17,316 bases of DNA from Flavobacteriales bacterium (lineage in GTDB: Bacteria; Bacteroidota; Bacteroidia; Flavobacteriales; Flavobacteriaceae), in contig JALVKK010000023.1 of assembly GCA_027033875.1 (NCBI GenBank), positions 1 through 17,316 on the forward strand. The letters are read 5' to 3'. The notes under the pieces were generated by a model. The model had not been told where the DNA came from. It ran no database searches and saw nothing but the letters and a program-made list of their open reading frames with translations. Of this stretch, positions 6,032-13,623 are shown one piece after another (positions within the stretch are counted from its first letter, which is position 1; every line of letters starts with the position of its first letter). The position numbers were made by a program, and so were the translations under genes.

Positions 6032-8098
6032 TCATATATTGTTATTTTGATTTTTTAAATTAATGATAAAAGCAAAATCGCGAGCCGTATCTTTCAACGA
6101 TTTGAAACGTCCGGAAGCACCGACGTGTCCGCTATCCATATCGGTATGCAAGAGCAAAATATTGTTATCCGTTTTCAATTCCCGAAGTTTGGCAACCCAT
6201 TTTGCCGGTTCCCAATATTGCACTTGCGAATCGTTCAAACCGGTAGTTACCAACATATTAGGATAGGTCTTTGCTTCAATATTATCATAAGGCGAATATG
6301 ATTTGATATAATCGTAGAAAGTTTTGTCATTAGGATTTCCCCATTCGTCATATTCGCCGGTTGTCAACGGAATGCTATCGTCGAGCATCGTAGTGAGAAC
6401 ATCGACAAAAGGTACTTGAGCCACAATAGCTTTAAAAAGTTCAGGCGCTTGATTGATAACAGCACCCATCAACAAACCACCTGCCGAACCACCCATGGCA
6501 TATAATTGTTCTGTTGAAGTTATTTTTTGCTCAATCAGATATGAAGCAACATCGACAAAATCGTTAAACGTATTTTTTTTGCGTAATAATTTGCCTGCTT
6601 CATACCAAGGTCGTCCCAAATACTCACCGCCTCGTATATGTGCAATCGCAAAAACAAATCCGCGGTCTAACAAAGACAATCGATTTGAGCTAAAACCCGG
6701 ATCAACCGTAATACCATATGCGCCATAACCATACAACAACATAGGATTGATACGTTTCAAATCGGTATCTTTATGCCATACCATCGATACGGGAATATAT
6801 TCTCCGTCTCGCGCCGTTACCCAAATACGCTGAGAACGATAATTGGTTTTGTCAAATTTGCCATCGGGTATTTCCTGCTCCTTCAATATGGTTTTTTGAC
6901 GGGTATCTATATCAAACTCCATAACCGATGCAGGTGTTGTCATCGAATTGTAAACAAACCGAAACTTTCGCGTATTCATTTCAGGATTATAAGCCGTATA
7001 TATATTATATGTCTCTTCATTAAATTGAATATAATAATCATTTTCCGACATTAAAATACGTAGTTTATTTAAACCTTCTTCCCGTTCTTGCAACACGATA
7101 AAATCATCAAAGACATCAACATCTTCCAGCATTACATCAGAACGGTGCAAAACGTATTCTTGCCAATTTGCCGTTTCCGTCCGGTTAATTTTTGTAGTCA
7201 TCAATTTAAAATTGACCGCATCATCTTTATTGGTCAAGATAAAAAATTGGGAACGGTGGTGAAACAAATTGTACTCAACACCGCGTTTTCGGCGAGCAAA
7301 AATTTTAAATTTTTCTTCCGGTTTATCGGCTTCGAGATATTGATATTCGGTAGTTAAAGTACTAAAAGACGCAATATAAATAAAACGTTTACTCTTGCTT
7401 TTGGTTACAAAAACATCAAACATCTCATCAACCTCTTCATAAATCAATTCATCATTGACCGGATTATCCCCCAAACGGTGTCTGTATATTTGATAAGCCC
7501 GTAAAGTTTCTTTATCTTTTTTGGTATAAAAAATATACTTGTTATCATTAGACCAAACGGCACTCCCCGTTGTATTTTCAATCTGCAAATCTAAAACAGT
7601 ATTTGTCTGCAAGTCTTTGATTTTCAAGGTGTATTGTCGCCTACCGGTCGTATCTTCTCCAAATACGGCGTAACGATTGTCCGGACTGACTTCAATACCG
7701 GTCAGTTTATAATATTTATAAGCCGATGCCATTATATTTACATCAAACAATATTTCTTCGGGTGCTTGCAATCTGCCTTTACGTCGTGTATAAACGGGAT
7801 ATTCTTTACCTTTAAAGTATTTTGTTTGATAATAATAGCCGTTTTCATAGACCGGCACAGATTCGTCTTCTTGTTTGATACGAGCTTTCAACTCTTCAAA
7901 CAAAGTATTTTCAAGGGCTTTGTAAGCTGCGGTTTGTTCTTCAAAATACCGGTTTTCGGCTTTGAGGTAATCTATAACTTGCGGATTGTTTCGTTCTCTC
8001 AACCAATAATAATTATCGACACGTACATCACCGTGTTTTTCAAGTTTATAAGTTTTTTTTGCGGCTTTGGGATATGTATTTTGATTTTTTCCTTTCAT
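6032..8098 (-). CDS. ptrB: Oligopeptidase B (protease II, S9A prolyl oligopeptidase family)
   Basis: A 688-residue serine peptidase. Residues about 10-75 and 410-688 form the alpha/beta-hydrolase unit, and the beta-propeller gate lies between them. The catalytic triad is visible: Ser538 in GGSAGG, Asp623 in LNDSQVQYWEP, His658 in DSGHVGASGR. IRGGEYLGRPWYEAGK and the oxyanion region LYGYGAYG match the family closely. Oligopeptidase B cleaves peptides after Arg or Lys. The acidic pair that reads the basic side chain in enterobacterial enzymes aligns with Glu582 and Asp584 in TTGEYDEWGNP. No signal peptide is present, so it is probably cytoplasmic. Length and domain order are normal. The symbol follows the E. 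coli protease II gene. Confidence 0.93.
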   Translation of the reverse strand: MKGKNQNTYPKAAKKTYKLEKHGDVRVDNYYWLRERNNPQVIDYLKAENRYFEEQTAAYKALENTLFEELKARIKQEDESVPVYENGYYYQTKYFKGKEYPVYTRRKGRLQAPEEILFDVNIMASAYKYYKLTGIEVSPDNRYAVFGEDTTGRRQYTLKIKDLQTNTVLDLQIENTTGSAVWSNDNKYIFYTKKDKETLRAYQIYRHRLGDNPVNDELIYEEVDEMFDVFVTKSKSKRFIYIASFSTLTTEYQYLEADKPEEKFKIFARRKRGVEYNLFHHRSQFFILTNKDDAVNFKLMTTKINRTETANWQEYVLHRSDVMLEDVDVFDDFIVLQEREEGLNKLRILMSENDYYIQFNEETYNIYTAYNPEMNTRKFRFVYNSMTTPASVMEFDIDTRQKTILKEQEIPDGKFDKTNYRSQRIWVTARDGEYIPVSMVWHKDTDLKRINPMLLYGYGAYGITVDPGFSSNRLSLLDRGFVFAIAHIRGGEYLGRPWYEAGKLLRKKNTFNDFVDVASYLIEQKITSTEQLYAMGGSAGGLLMGAVINQAPELFKAIVAQVPFVDVLTTMLDDSIPLTTGEYDEWGNPNDKTFYDYIKSYSPYDNIEAKTYPNMLVTTGLNDSQVQYWEPAKWVAKLRELKTDNNILLLHTDMDSGHVGASGRFKSLKDTARDFAFIINLKNQNNNI

Positions 8099-8213
8099 TT
8101 TTTTTAATATTAGGTTAACAACAATATTGGTAAAGATAGTTATAGTAAAAATTGAAGCTTACTATTACGGGGTACTAACTTTCAACTTTATGAACATTAT
8201 AAACATTCAACTT

Positions 8214-8235
8214 GAAATGTTGTGCACAACATTTC
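8214..8235. repeat. Perfect 22-bp palindrome after the S4-domain gene
   Basis: GAAATGTTGTG and its exact reverse complement CACAACATTTC abut with no spacer, making a 22-bp perfect palindrome that ends one base before the stop codon of the S4-domain gene. No T-run follows on either strand, so it is not a standard intrinsic terminator. It could be a protein-binding dyad or a cruciform/hairpin 3' end. Just beside it, the 12-mers AACTTTCAACTT and AACATTCAACTT form an imperfect direct repeat (8178-8212). Confidence 0.6.
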
Positions 8236-8598
8236 TTATTCCAAAAATTCATCTAAATCTCTACGGTCTTTTTTGGTGGGACGTCCTGTTCCTTTTTTAC
8301 GGTAATAATCTTTGGCAAGTTTGAGTAATTCCTGATTTTCAAATGCTTCTTTTGGGGTTTGATCTTTAATAAATTGCGCTACCAACTTAGCACCTACCCG
8401 GCTTTTGGGTGTATCTAAAACCAAAATTTGGTAATTAATTTGATTTTTTCTGATTTCCAATTTGTCTCCGCCAAACACTTCTTTGGAAGGCTTAGCTATC
8501 GCCCCGTTTAACCGCACATGTCCTTTTTTAATAGCATCGGTAGAAATATTGCGGGTTTTGTAAAAACGTACCGCCCATAAAAACTTATCAATACGCAT
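8236..8598 (-). CDS. hslR: S4-domain RNA-binding protein, Hsp15-like
   Basis: A 120-residue protein. Residues 1-60 form an S4 RNA-binding domain with the hallmark start MRIDKFLWAVRFYKTRN and the segment AIKKGHVRLNGAIAKPSKEV. A basic C-terminal tail (KDYYRKKGTGRPTKKDRRDL) is typical of Hsp15/HslR. In E. coli Hsp15 binds stalled 50S subunits carrying peptidyl-tRNA and helps recycle them; a similar ribosome-rescue role is expected. A shorter S4 protein such as a YaaA/RqcH-partner type is less likely because of the GRPTKKDRR tail. It is monocistronic or heads toward oligopeptidase B, and is transcribed divergently from the FKBP lipoprotein gene. Confidence 0.88.
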   Translation of the reverse strand: MRIDKFLWAVRFYKTRNISTDAIKKGHVRLNGAIAKPSKEVFGGDKLEIRKNQINYQILVLDTPKSRVGAKLVAQFIKDQTPKEAFENQELLKLAKDYYRKKGTGRPTKKDRRDLDEFLE

Positions 8599-8626
8599 AA
8601 ATATTAAAACTTTGTTAAGCCAAATA

Positions 8627-8660
8627 CAAAAATAAATAAAATTTGTATCTTGCGAGCAAA
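8627..8660 (-). promoter_or_regulatory. Candidate promoter for the hslR-like gene
   Basis: On the minus strand, TTTG (8660-8657), a 22-bp spacer and TATTTTTG (8634-8627) match the Bacteroidota consensus. The start point would fall about 20 nt before the ATG at 8598. The spacing is identical to that of the DUF4870 promoter in this window. The TTTG element overlaps one arm of the hairpin at 8658-8689. Confidence 0.45.
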
Positions 8661-8689
8661 TAATATCCTGTATTTTACAGATATTATTT
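8658..8689. promoter_or_regulatory. Long AT-rich inverted repeat in the divergent promoter region
   Basis: AAATAATATCCTGTA (8658-8672) and TACAGATATTATTT (8676-8689) are complementary over 14 pairs with a single bulged C and a 3-nt TTT loop. It lies between the divergent hslR-like and FKBP lipoprotein genes, about 36 bases before the latter's ATG. It could be an operator dyad or an RNA hairpin. No T-run follows, so it is not a standard terminator. Confidence 0.5.
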
Positions 8690-8724
8690 ATTTTATTAAA
8701 TCGTTTAGATAAAACAATAATAAT

Positions 8725-9618
8725 ATGAGGATCAAAATATTAGCCATCATAAGCCTTTCAATGTTCTTAATGTCGTCTTCTTGCAAAAAAGATGATGACA
8801 AGAAAGATTCCGATATAAAAATAAAAGATCGCACCAAACAATACAACGAAGTTGAAAAAGACAGTATCGAAACTTATATGAAAACGCATTATTACACCTT
8901 AGACGCTCAATATAATGTTACGATAGACACAATAGATCCTGCCGGTTCTCACATTTCTATTTGGGATAATCCCGATTTGCAAACATTACAGGTCAATGAT
9001 CCGAAAGTTGAAGATTTGGTTTATGATCTTTACTATATTCCATTTAGAATCGGGGAAAATAGGAATATTCATAAAATAGACAGAGTCTTTGTTGCTTACA
9101 AAGGTTGGTTGTTAAACAATGAAACTTTTGATGAAAGAATTGACAATTTACCAGTATGGCTAAATTTAAAGAGTAAGATTAACTCAAGTGTTATAGCTTG
9201 GCAAGAAGTTGTACCAAATTTTAAAGACGGTTATTATACCGACAACGGTGACGGAACATTTACCTTTTCGGGCTATGGTGCCGGCATGTTTATAACGCCT
9301 TCGGGTTTAGCTTATTATCATGTGCCTAAAAACAAAATACCTGCTTATTCCCCTTTGGTTTTTTCGTTTAAAACTTTTGTCGTAGATGATGATATAGATG
9401 ATGATACCGTCAAAAATATCGATGAAGATGTCAATGATAATGACAATCCTTTTGATGACGATACCGACAATGACGGTATTTATAATATTTATGACAACGA
9501 TGACGACGGCGACGGCGTACTGACCAAAGACGAAGATTCTAACGGCGACGGCGACCCTACCAATGATGACAGCGATGGCGACGGGACACCTGATTATTTA
9601 GATGCCGACACGCACTAA
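8725..9618 (+). CDS. FKBP-type peptidyl-prolyl isomerase lipoprotein with acidic Ca-binding-type tail
   Basis: A 297-residue lipoprotein. The signal peptide ends in the lipobox FLMSSSC (Cys20), followed by a lysine/aspartate-rich linker. Residues about 115-220 are an FKBP-like domain: VFVAYKGWLLNNETFDE corresponds to the usual VxVxYxGxLxxGxxFD, then VIAWQEVVPNF, FITPSGLAYY and SPLVFSFKTFVV. Residues 221-297 are extremely acidic (31 Asp and 2 Glu of 77) and contain DxDxDG-type units such as DTDNDG, DDDGDG, DSNGDG and DSDGDG, which resemble thrombospondin type 3 or EF-hand-like calcium loops. Bacteroidota carry related FKBP lipoproteins (for example GldI in gliding motility). The likely role is folding of envelope proteins in the periplasm. 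The ATG at 8725 gives a good signal peptide. Identity as an active isomerase is not certain. Confidence 0.82.
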   Translation: MRIKILAIISLSMFLMSSSCKKDDDKKDSDIKIKDRTKQYNEVEKDSIETYMKTHYYTLDAQYNVTIDTIDPAGSHISIWDNPDLQTLQVNDPKVEDLVYDLYYIPFRIGENRNIHKIDRVFVAYKGWLLNNETFDERIDNLPVWLNLKSKINSSVIAWQEVVPNFKDGYYTDNGDGTFTFSGYGAGMFITPSGLAYYHVPKNKIPAYSPLVFSFKTFVVDDDIDDDTVKNIDEDVNDNDNPFDDDTDNDGIYNIYDNDDDGDGVLTKDEDSNGDGDPTNDDSDGDGTPDYLDADTH

Positions 9619-9742
9619 TAATTTGATAAATCGATGATTATTGGTATTGCTTCTAATCTTCTCAACAGAGGTCGAAGTCGTATATACATACTTTCTTTTC
9701 AGTTCGAGTTATTGCCTTTTGTTACTTACAATATAACAATAT

Positions 9743-9771
9743 AAAAAACCTGCCAATATAATTGACAGGTT
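9743..9771 (-). terminator. Rho-independent terminator of the OmpA-family gene
   Basis: On the minus strand, AACCTGTCA and TGGCAGGTT pair over 9 positions (one G-U) around a 7-nt loop, and a run of six T follows. It lies 28 bases after the OmpA-family stop. The rest of the 181-bp gap (9619-9742), downstream of the FKBP lipoprotein gene, shows no clear plus-strand terminator. Confidence 0.85.
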
Positions 9772-9799
9772 CATAGAAAGGTATAATATATTAACTTTG

Positions 9800-10633
9800 T
9801 TATTTGCCGTTATTCATCCCTTGTTCCATCAATTTATTAAATTGGTCTAACTTAGGCAACAAAATAACTTCCGTACGCCGGTTTTCACTACGTCCTTCCG
9901 GTGTATCGTTGGTCGCTTTGGGTATCCACTCACCGTGTCCGCCTGCTGTTAATCGAGCGGGATCAACCCCAAAATCATTTTGAAGTTTGCGAGCAATTGC
10001 CGTAGCACGCAAAGCGCTCAAATCCCAATTATCTTTGATACAACCCGTATGAATCGGGACATTATCGGTATGACCTTCGATTAAAACTTCATAATCTTTG
10101 TAATCGTTAATAATTTTAGCCAACTTTAACAAGACTTGATCTGCTTGTTCTGATATTTCCGTTTTACCGGATTTAAACATCATTTTGTCGGACAATGAAA
10201 TAAAAACGACACCTTTTTTAACTTTTATATCCAAATCTTTAGAATCGACATTATTCAGCGAACGAGTAATACGGCTCGACAATACTTTGTTAAGTGAATC
10301 TTTCTTTTTGTTTTCAATCATCAACAGTTTGATGTATTTATTGGATTTATCTATTTCTTTCAATAACTTACTGATGTTTACATTCCCTTCTTTATTCATA
10401 TTAACACATCGGTCCAAAGCATCTTGTAAAGTATTGTTATTGTCTTCAAGCGATTGTATCCGCGTTTTCAAATTTTCTTTTTCACTGGTACATTTGTAGT
10501 ATTTATCTTTGTACTCACGCAGATATTGTTCGGTTTCCGCTTTGCCCTTTTTAAGCATTTCATATTTTTTCTTACTTACACAAGATGTTAAGAATAAACT
10601 CATTGCAATTCCTACGATAACTAACTTTTTCAT
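9800..10633 (-). CDS. OmpA-family peptidoglycan-binding lipoprotein
   Basis: A 277-residue lipoprotein. The signal peptide MKKLVIVGIAMSLFLTSC has lipobox Cys18. Residues about 22-125 are charged, heptad-like coiled coil. Residues about 135-262 are an OmpA C-terminal domain. The positions that bind diaminopimelate in E. coli OmpA correspond to Asp190 (IEGHTDN) and Arg209 (DLSALRA); GRSENRRTEVIL is the conserved end. A coiled-coil spacer plus OmpA domain suggests an outer-membrane-anchored link to peptidoglycan. An internal Cys198 in the loop of the domain and Cys48 and Cys76 in the coiled coil are unusual features that could form disulfides; this is speculative. It is a single-gene unit with its own terminator, divergent from the ABC permease gene. 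Confidence 0.92.
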   Translation of the reverse strand: MKKLVIVGIAMSLFLTSCVSKKKYEMLKKGKAETEQYLREYKDKYYKCTSEKENLKTRIQSLEDNNNTLQDALDRCVNMNKEGNVNISKLLKEIDKSNKYIKLLMIENKKKDSLNKVLSSRITRSLNNVDSKDLDIKVKKGVVFISLSDKMMFKSGKTEISEQADQVLLKLAKIINDYKDYEVLIEGHTDNVPIHTGCIKDNWDLSALRATAIARKLQNDFGVDPARLTAGGHGEWIPKATNDTPEGRSENRRTEVILLPKLDQFNKLMEQGMNNGK

Positions 10634-10751
10634 AAAATGTTGTTTTTTAATATCTGTTATTATTTTATTTGTAAAGGTAAAAAATTATTTGTAATAAAAA
10701 CGATTCTTATTCGTATTTTATTATAAATTTAGGCTTTTGAAATTAATTTTT

Positions 10752-11999
10752 ATGATAAAAATCATTATTGAAAATATCAAGGTTGCTTTCGAATCAATTA
10801 AAAGTCAAAAAATCAGAGCTTTAATCACGCTTTTGATCATAGCTTTCGGGATTATGGCGTTAGTCGGAACTTTAACAGTTGTTAAAGGTATTGACAATAA
10901 TTTTACTTCAAGTTTACAAAGTTTAGGTTCAAATAAATTTAGTTTTAAACGATATTCAAATGATTTTTTACAAGGACGACAACACCGGAGAGGACATAAA
11001 AAAACAAATCCTAAAATCAGTTATCGCAATGCCGTTGATTTTAAAAAACGTTTTAAAGCACCGGGGTCCAAAGTAGCATTATCTTTTGTTGCAGGATACA
11101 ATATTGAGATAAAAAATGATATAAAAAAAACAGATCCTGTCTATTCCATTATCGGTATTGATTCTAATTTTCCGGTAGTCAATGGGTATGAAATTAACAA
11201 AGGACGAAGTTTGACAGTTAAAGATATTGATAATAATCATCATTATGCTATTGTTGGTACTGATTTGGTAAAGGAATTATTTAACAAAGAAAATCCGTTG
11301 CAAAAAGAAATCATCATCAACGGTAACCGGTTTATTATAATAGGAGTCTTAAAAAACAAACAAGCCACTTTTGGCGGAAGTCGTAATAATCGTATTCTTA
11401 TCCCTATAAATTTGGCTCGTAGTATATTTCATAACAAAAATCCCAATTACAACATAAATGTGGCTGTTACTGATAAAAGACAATATGAAATTTTAGTATC
11501 CAAAGCCATTGCACTGATGCGAAATATTAGAAAACTCAAACCCTCTCAACCTAACAATTTTGGTATAAACCGTAGTGATAAGCTGGCTGCCGAACTCAAA
11601 AAAGTGAGTCAAAGTTTAACCGTTTTTGCATTTATTATCGGTTTAATTACCATATTAGGTTCATCAATCGCTTTGATGAATATTATGTTGGTTTCGGTAA
11701 CGGAACGCACACGTGAGATAGGCGTTCGTAAAGCTTTGGGTGCTAACAGGTTGCTTATTATGCTTCAATTTTTTATCGAAACATTGACTATTACCATTCT
11801 GGGGGGTATTGTCGGTATTATCTTTGGTATCTCAATCGGATTTGGCGTTTCAAAACTGATGCATATCCGCTTTTCCATACCTTGGAATGCTATCGGTACA
11901 GCATTTTTTGTTATATTTGTGGTAGCTATTATTTCGGGATTATTTCCGGCTTATAAAGCCTCTAAATTAGACCCTATTCAAGCCTTACGATATGAATAA
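10752..11999 (+). CDS. MacB/FtsX-type ABC transporter permease
   Basis: A 415-residue permease with MacB topology. TM1 is at about 22-44 after the start MIKIIIENIKVAFESIKSQK, a large extracytoplasmic domain spans about 45-285, and three more helices lie at about 288-312, 342-368 and 380-402. The FtsX coupling motif ERTREIGVRKALGA (318-331) and the tail FPAYKASKLDPIQALRYE are diagnostic. Such permeases export lipoproteins, peptides or drugs, or act as mechanotransmitters with an ATPase. No ATPase gene is in the window. I chose the ATG at 10752 because MIKIIIENIKVAFESI aligns with family N-termini; a TTG at 10737 would add five residues. The stop overlaps the next gene by 8 bases (ATGAATAA). 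The substrate is unknown. Confidence 0.9.
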   Translation: MIKIIIENIKVAFESIKSQKIRALITLLIIAFGIMALVGTLTVVKGIDNNFTSSLQSLGSNKFSFKRYSNDFLQGRQHRRGHKKTNPKISYRNAVDFKKRFKAPGSKVALSFVAGYNIEIKNDIKKTDPVYSIIGIDSNFPVVNGYEINKGRSLTVKDIDNNHHYAIVGTDLVKELFNKENPLQKEIIINGNRFIIIGVLKNKQATFGGSRNNRILIPINLARSIFHNKNPNYNINVAVTDKRQYEILVSKAIALMRNIRKLKPSQPNNFGINRSDKLAAELKKVSQSLTVFAFIIGLITILGSSIALMNIMLVSVTERTREIGVRKALGANRLLIMLQFFIETLTITILGGIVGIIFGISIGFGVSKLMHIRFSIPWNAIGTAFFVIFVVAIISGLFPAYKASKLDPIQALRYE

Positions 12000-12438
12000 A
12001 ATAAAAACATCGCGATTGCATTTTACTACTAACAATTTACAAGATTGTAAATTAATCAATATTCCGAAAATCAAGGATCAACGTGGCAATCTGGCGGTTG
12101 TTGAAAATGAGCTTTTACAATTTAAAATGCAGCGAGTTTACTACTTATTTGATGTACCTGCCGGTGCTTATCGCGGCGGACATGCCCACAAAGAACAAAT
12201 CGAATTCTTAATTGCCGTAAGTGGTAGTTTTCAAGTCGTTCTCGATGACGGCAAACAAAAAAAAATTATTCTGCTCAACAGACCCGATCAAGGCTTAATG
12301 ATACCAACCGGTATCTGGCGGGAACTTCAAGATTTTTCACAAGGTAGTGTTTGTATGGTCATCAGTTCCGACAAATTTATTGAAGCAGATTATATTCGAG
12401 ATTACGACAAATTCAGACTGCTTAAATCCGGACAATAA
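11992..12438 (+). CDS. FdtA/WxcM-family cupin sugar 3,4-ketoisomerase
   Basis: A 148-residue cupin protein. Its core RVYYLFDVPAGAYRGGHAHK (48-67) carries the paired catalytic-type His64 and His66 of the FdtA/WxcM/QdtA family. FLIAVSGSFQVVLDDGKQ, GLMIPTGIWREL and the end SSDKFIEADYIRDYDKF follow as in dTDP-6-deoxy-hexos-4-ulose 3,4-isomerases. These enzymes convert dTDP-4-keto-6-deoxyglucose to a 3-keto isomer on the way to 3-acetamido-deoxy sugars of surface glycans. The ATG lies inside the last codons of the ABC permease gene, indicating co-transcription. No other sugar-nucleotide gene is in the window, so its pathway is not visible here. The FdtA-type reaction is inferred from the family. 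Confidence 0.87.
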   Translation: MNKIKTSRLHFTTNNLQDCKLINIPKIKDQRGNLAVVENELLQFKMQRVYYLFDVPAGAYRGGHAHKEQIEFLIAVSGSFQVVLDDGKQKKIILLNRPDQGLMIPTGIWRELQDFSQGSVCMVISSDKFIEADYIRDYDKFRLLKSGQ

Positions 12439-12527
12439 TCACTCTCTGTTTTTTAAAGTTGTAAGCGCACAGTAGCAAAGCACAGATTTCTTAATAATTT
12501 CTTAAACATTTTTTTTACATCAGCTTG

Positions 12528-12558
12528 TTGCACCGTTAAACAAACTTGATTAACTTTG
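12528..12558 (+). promoter_or_regulatory. Bacteroidota-type promoter of pfkA-gapA
   Basis: TTG (12528-12530), a 20-bp spacer and TAACTTTG (12551-12558) match the TTG / TAnnTTTG consensus exactly. Transcription would start near 12565, giving a leader of about 42 nt before the ATG at 12607. No terminator hairpin is visible between the ketoisomerase stop (12438) and this promoter. Confidence 0.75.
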
Positions 12559-12606
12559 CAATTTAATTTATTATCTTGCAGAAACTTAAATTGTATAAAT
12601 GTATAT

Positions 12607-13593
12607 ATGAAGAAACAAATACAAAATATAGCTGTCATGACATCGGGAGGTGATGCACCGGGAATGAATGCGGCTATCAGAGCAGTTGTTCGTACTGCTG
12701 TTTTCTATAAATTGGACCCTTACGGTATTTATCGGGGATATGAAGGTTTGATAGAAGGCGATATGGAACGTTTCAGCGCCCGCAAAGTCAGTAATATTAT
12801 CAACCGCGGCGGTACCATCTTAAAAACCGCCCGTTCTCAAGAATTTAGAACGGTAGAAGGACGAAAAAAAGCCTATGAACAATTAAAAAAACATAAGATT
12901 GACGCATTGGTAGTCATCGGTGGCGATGGTTCGTTTACGGGAGCGAATATTTTTTCCGACGAATTTGATATGCCGGTTGTCGGTATTCCGGGAACCATAG
13001 ACAATGATATTTTCGGTACGGATTTTACCATCGGTTTTGATACGGCAAGTAATACGGCAACCGAAGCTATCGACAAAATACGCGATACCGCCAGCTCTCA
13101 CAATCGCTTGTTTTTTATTGAAGTTATGGGTCGGAATGCCGGATTTTTAGCGCTTTACAGTGGTATAGCCGGTGGTGCGGAAGAAATATTAATACCGGAA
13201 GAAAATATCGGAATCGACAAATTAGTCGAATCATTGCGACGTAGCAAACGTGCCGGAAAAACCAGTAGTATTGTGGTAGTGGCAGAAGGTGATAAAACCG
13301 GTAAAAATGTGTTTGAACTGGCAAAATATGTCGATGATAATCTAACAGAATACGAATCGCGAGTGGTTATAGTCGGACATATTCAACGTGGCGGTGCGCC
13401 CACTACATTTGACCGTGTATTAGCCAGCAGATTGGGCGTGAAAGCTGTTGAAGCATTGTTAGACGGTCAAAACAAAATAATGATTGGCTACAAAAACAAC
13501 AAAGTCGTTTACACACCTTTAAAAGATGCTATCAGTTTAAACAGAACTATCAACAATGAATTGCTCAATATCAGTGATATCTTAACAACTTAA
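12607..13593 (+). CDS. pfkA: ATP-dependent 6-phosphofructokinase
   Basis: A 328-residue PfkA. It opens IAVMTSGGDAPGMNAAIRAVVR (ATP/fructose-6-phosphate site). GGDGS (105-109) has Gly108, which marks ATP rather than pyrophosphate as phosphoryl donor. PGTIDND (128-134) carries the catalytic-base Asp132 and Thr130. MGRNAGF (174-180) and HIQRGGAPTTFDR (258-270) complete the sugar-phosphate site. It catalyses the committed step of glycolysis, fructose 6-phosphate to fructose 1,6-bisphosphate. I chose the ATG at 12607, which gives the normal family length; a TTG at 12556 would lie on the predicted -7 box and is unlikely. gapA follows after 30 bases, so the two form a glycolytic operon. Confidence 0.96.
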   Translation: MKKQIQNIAVMTSGGDAPGMNAAIRAVVRTAVFYKLDPYGIYRGYEGLIEGDMERFSARKVSNIINRGGTILKTARSQEFRTVEGRKKAYEQLKKHKIDALVVIGGDGSFTGANIFSDEFDMPVVGIPGTIDNDIFGTDFTIGFDTASNTATEAIDKIRDTASSHNRLFFIEVMGRNAGFLALYSGIAGGAEEILIPEENIGIDKLVESLRRSKRAGKTSSIVVVAEGDKTGKNVFELAKYVDDNLTEYESRVVIVGHIQRGGAPTTFDRVLASRLGVKAVEALLDGQNKIMIGYKNNKVVYTPLKDAISLNRTINNELLNISDILTT

Positions 13594-13623
13594 TCTAAAC
13601 AATAATTATTAAAACAAAAAATT

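Noticed and set aside
7634..8107. Plus-strand ORF of 157 codons antisense to oligopeptidase B
   Set aside because: It lies wholly opposite a well-supported gene and its phenylalanine/isoleucine-rich composition is that of a reverse-frame shadow.
9385..9610. Repetitive GATGAC/GACGGC tract as a possible tandem repeat or CRISPR-like array
   Set aside because: The repetition follows the codons of the acidic calcium-loop tail of the FKBP lipoprotein; there are no spacers or constant repeat units.
10672..10679. Possible -7 box TACCTTTA for the OmpA-family gene (minus strand)
   Set aside because: One mismatch to consensus and no TTG at proper spacing; too weak to list as a feature.
10737..10751. 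TTG start five codons upstream for the ABC permease
   Set aside because: The ATG at 10752 fits family N-termini, and a TTG start adds nothing recognisable.
12556..12606. Extended TTG start for pfkA
   Set aside because: The extra 17 residues are not part of the PfkA family and the TTG lies inside the predicted -7 promoter box; ATG 12607 gives a normal N-terminus.
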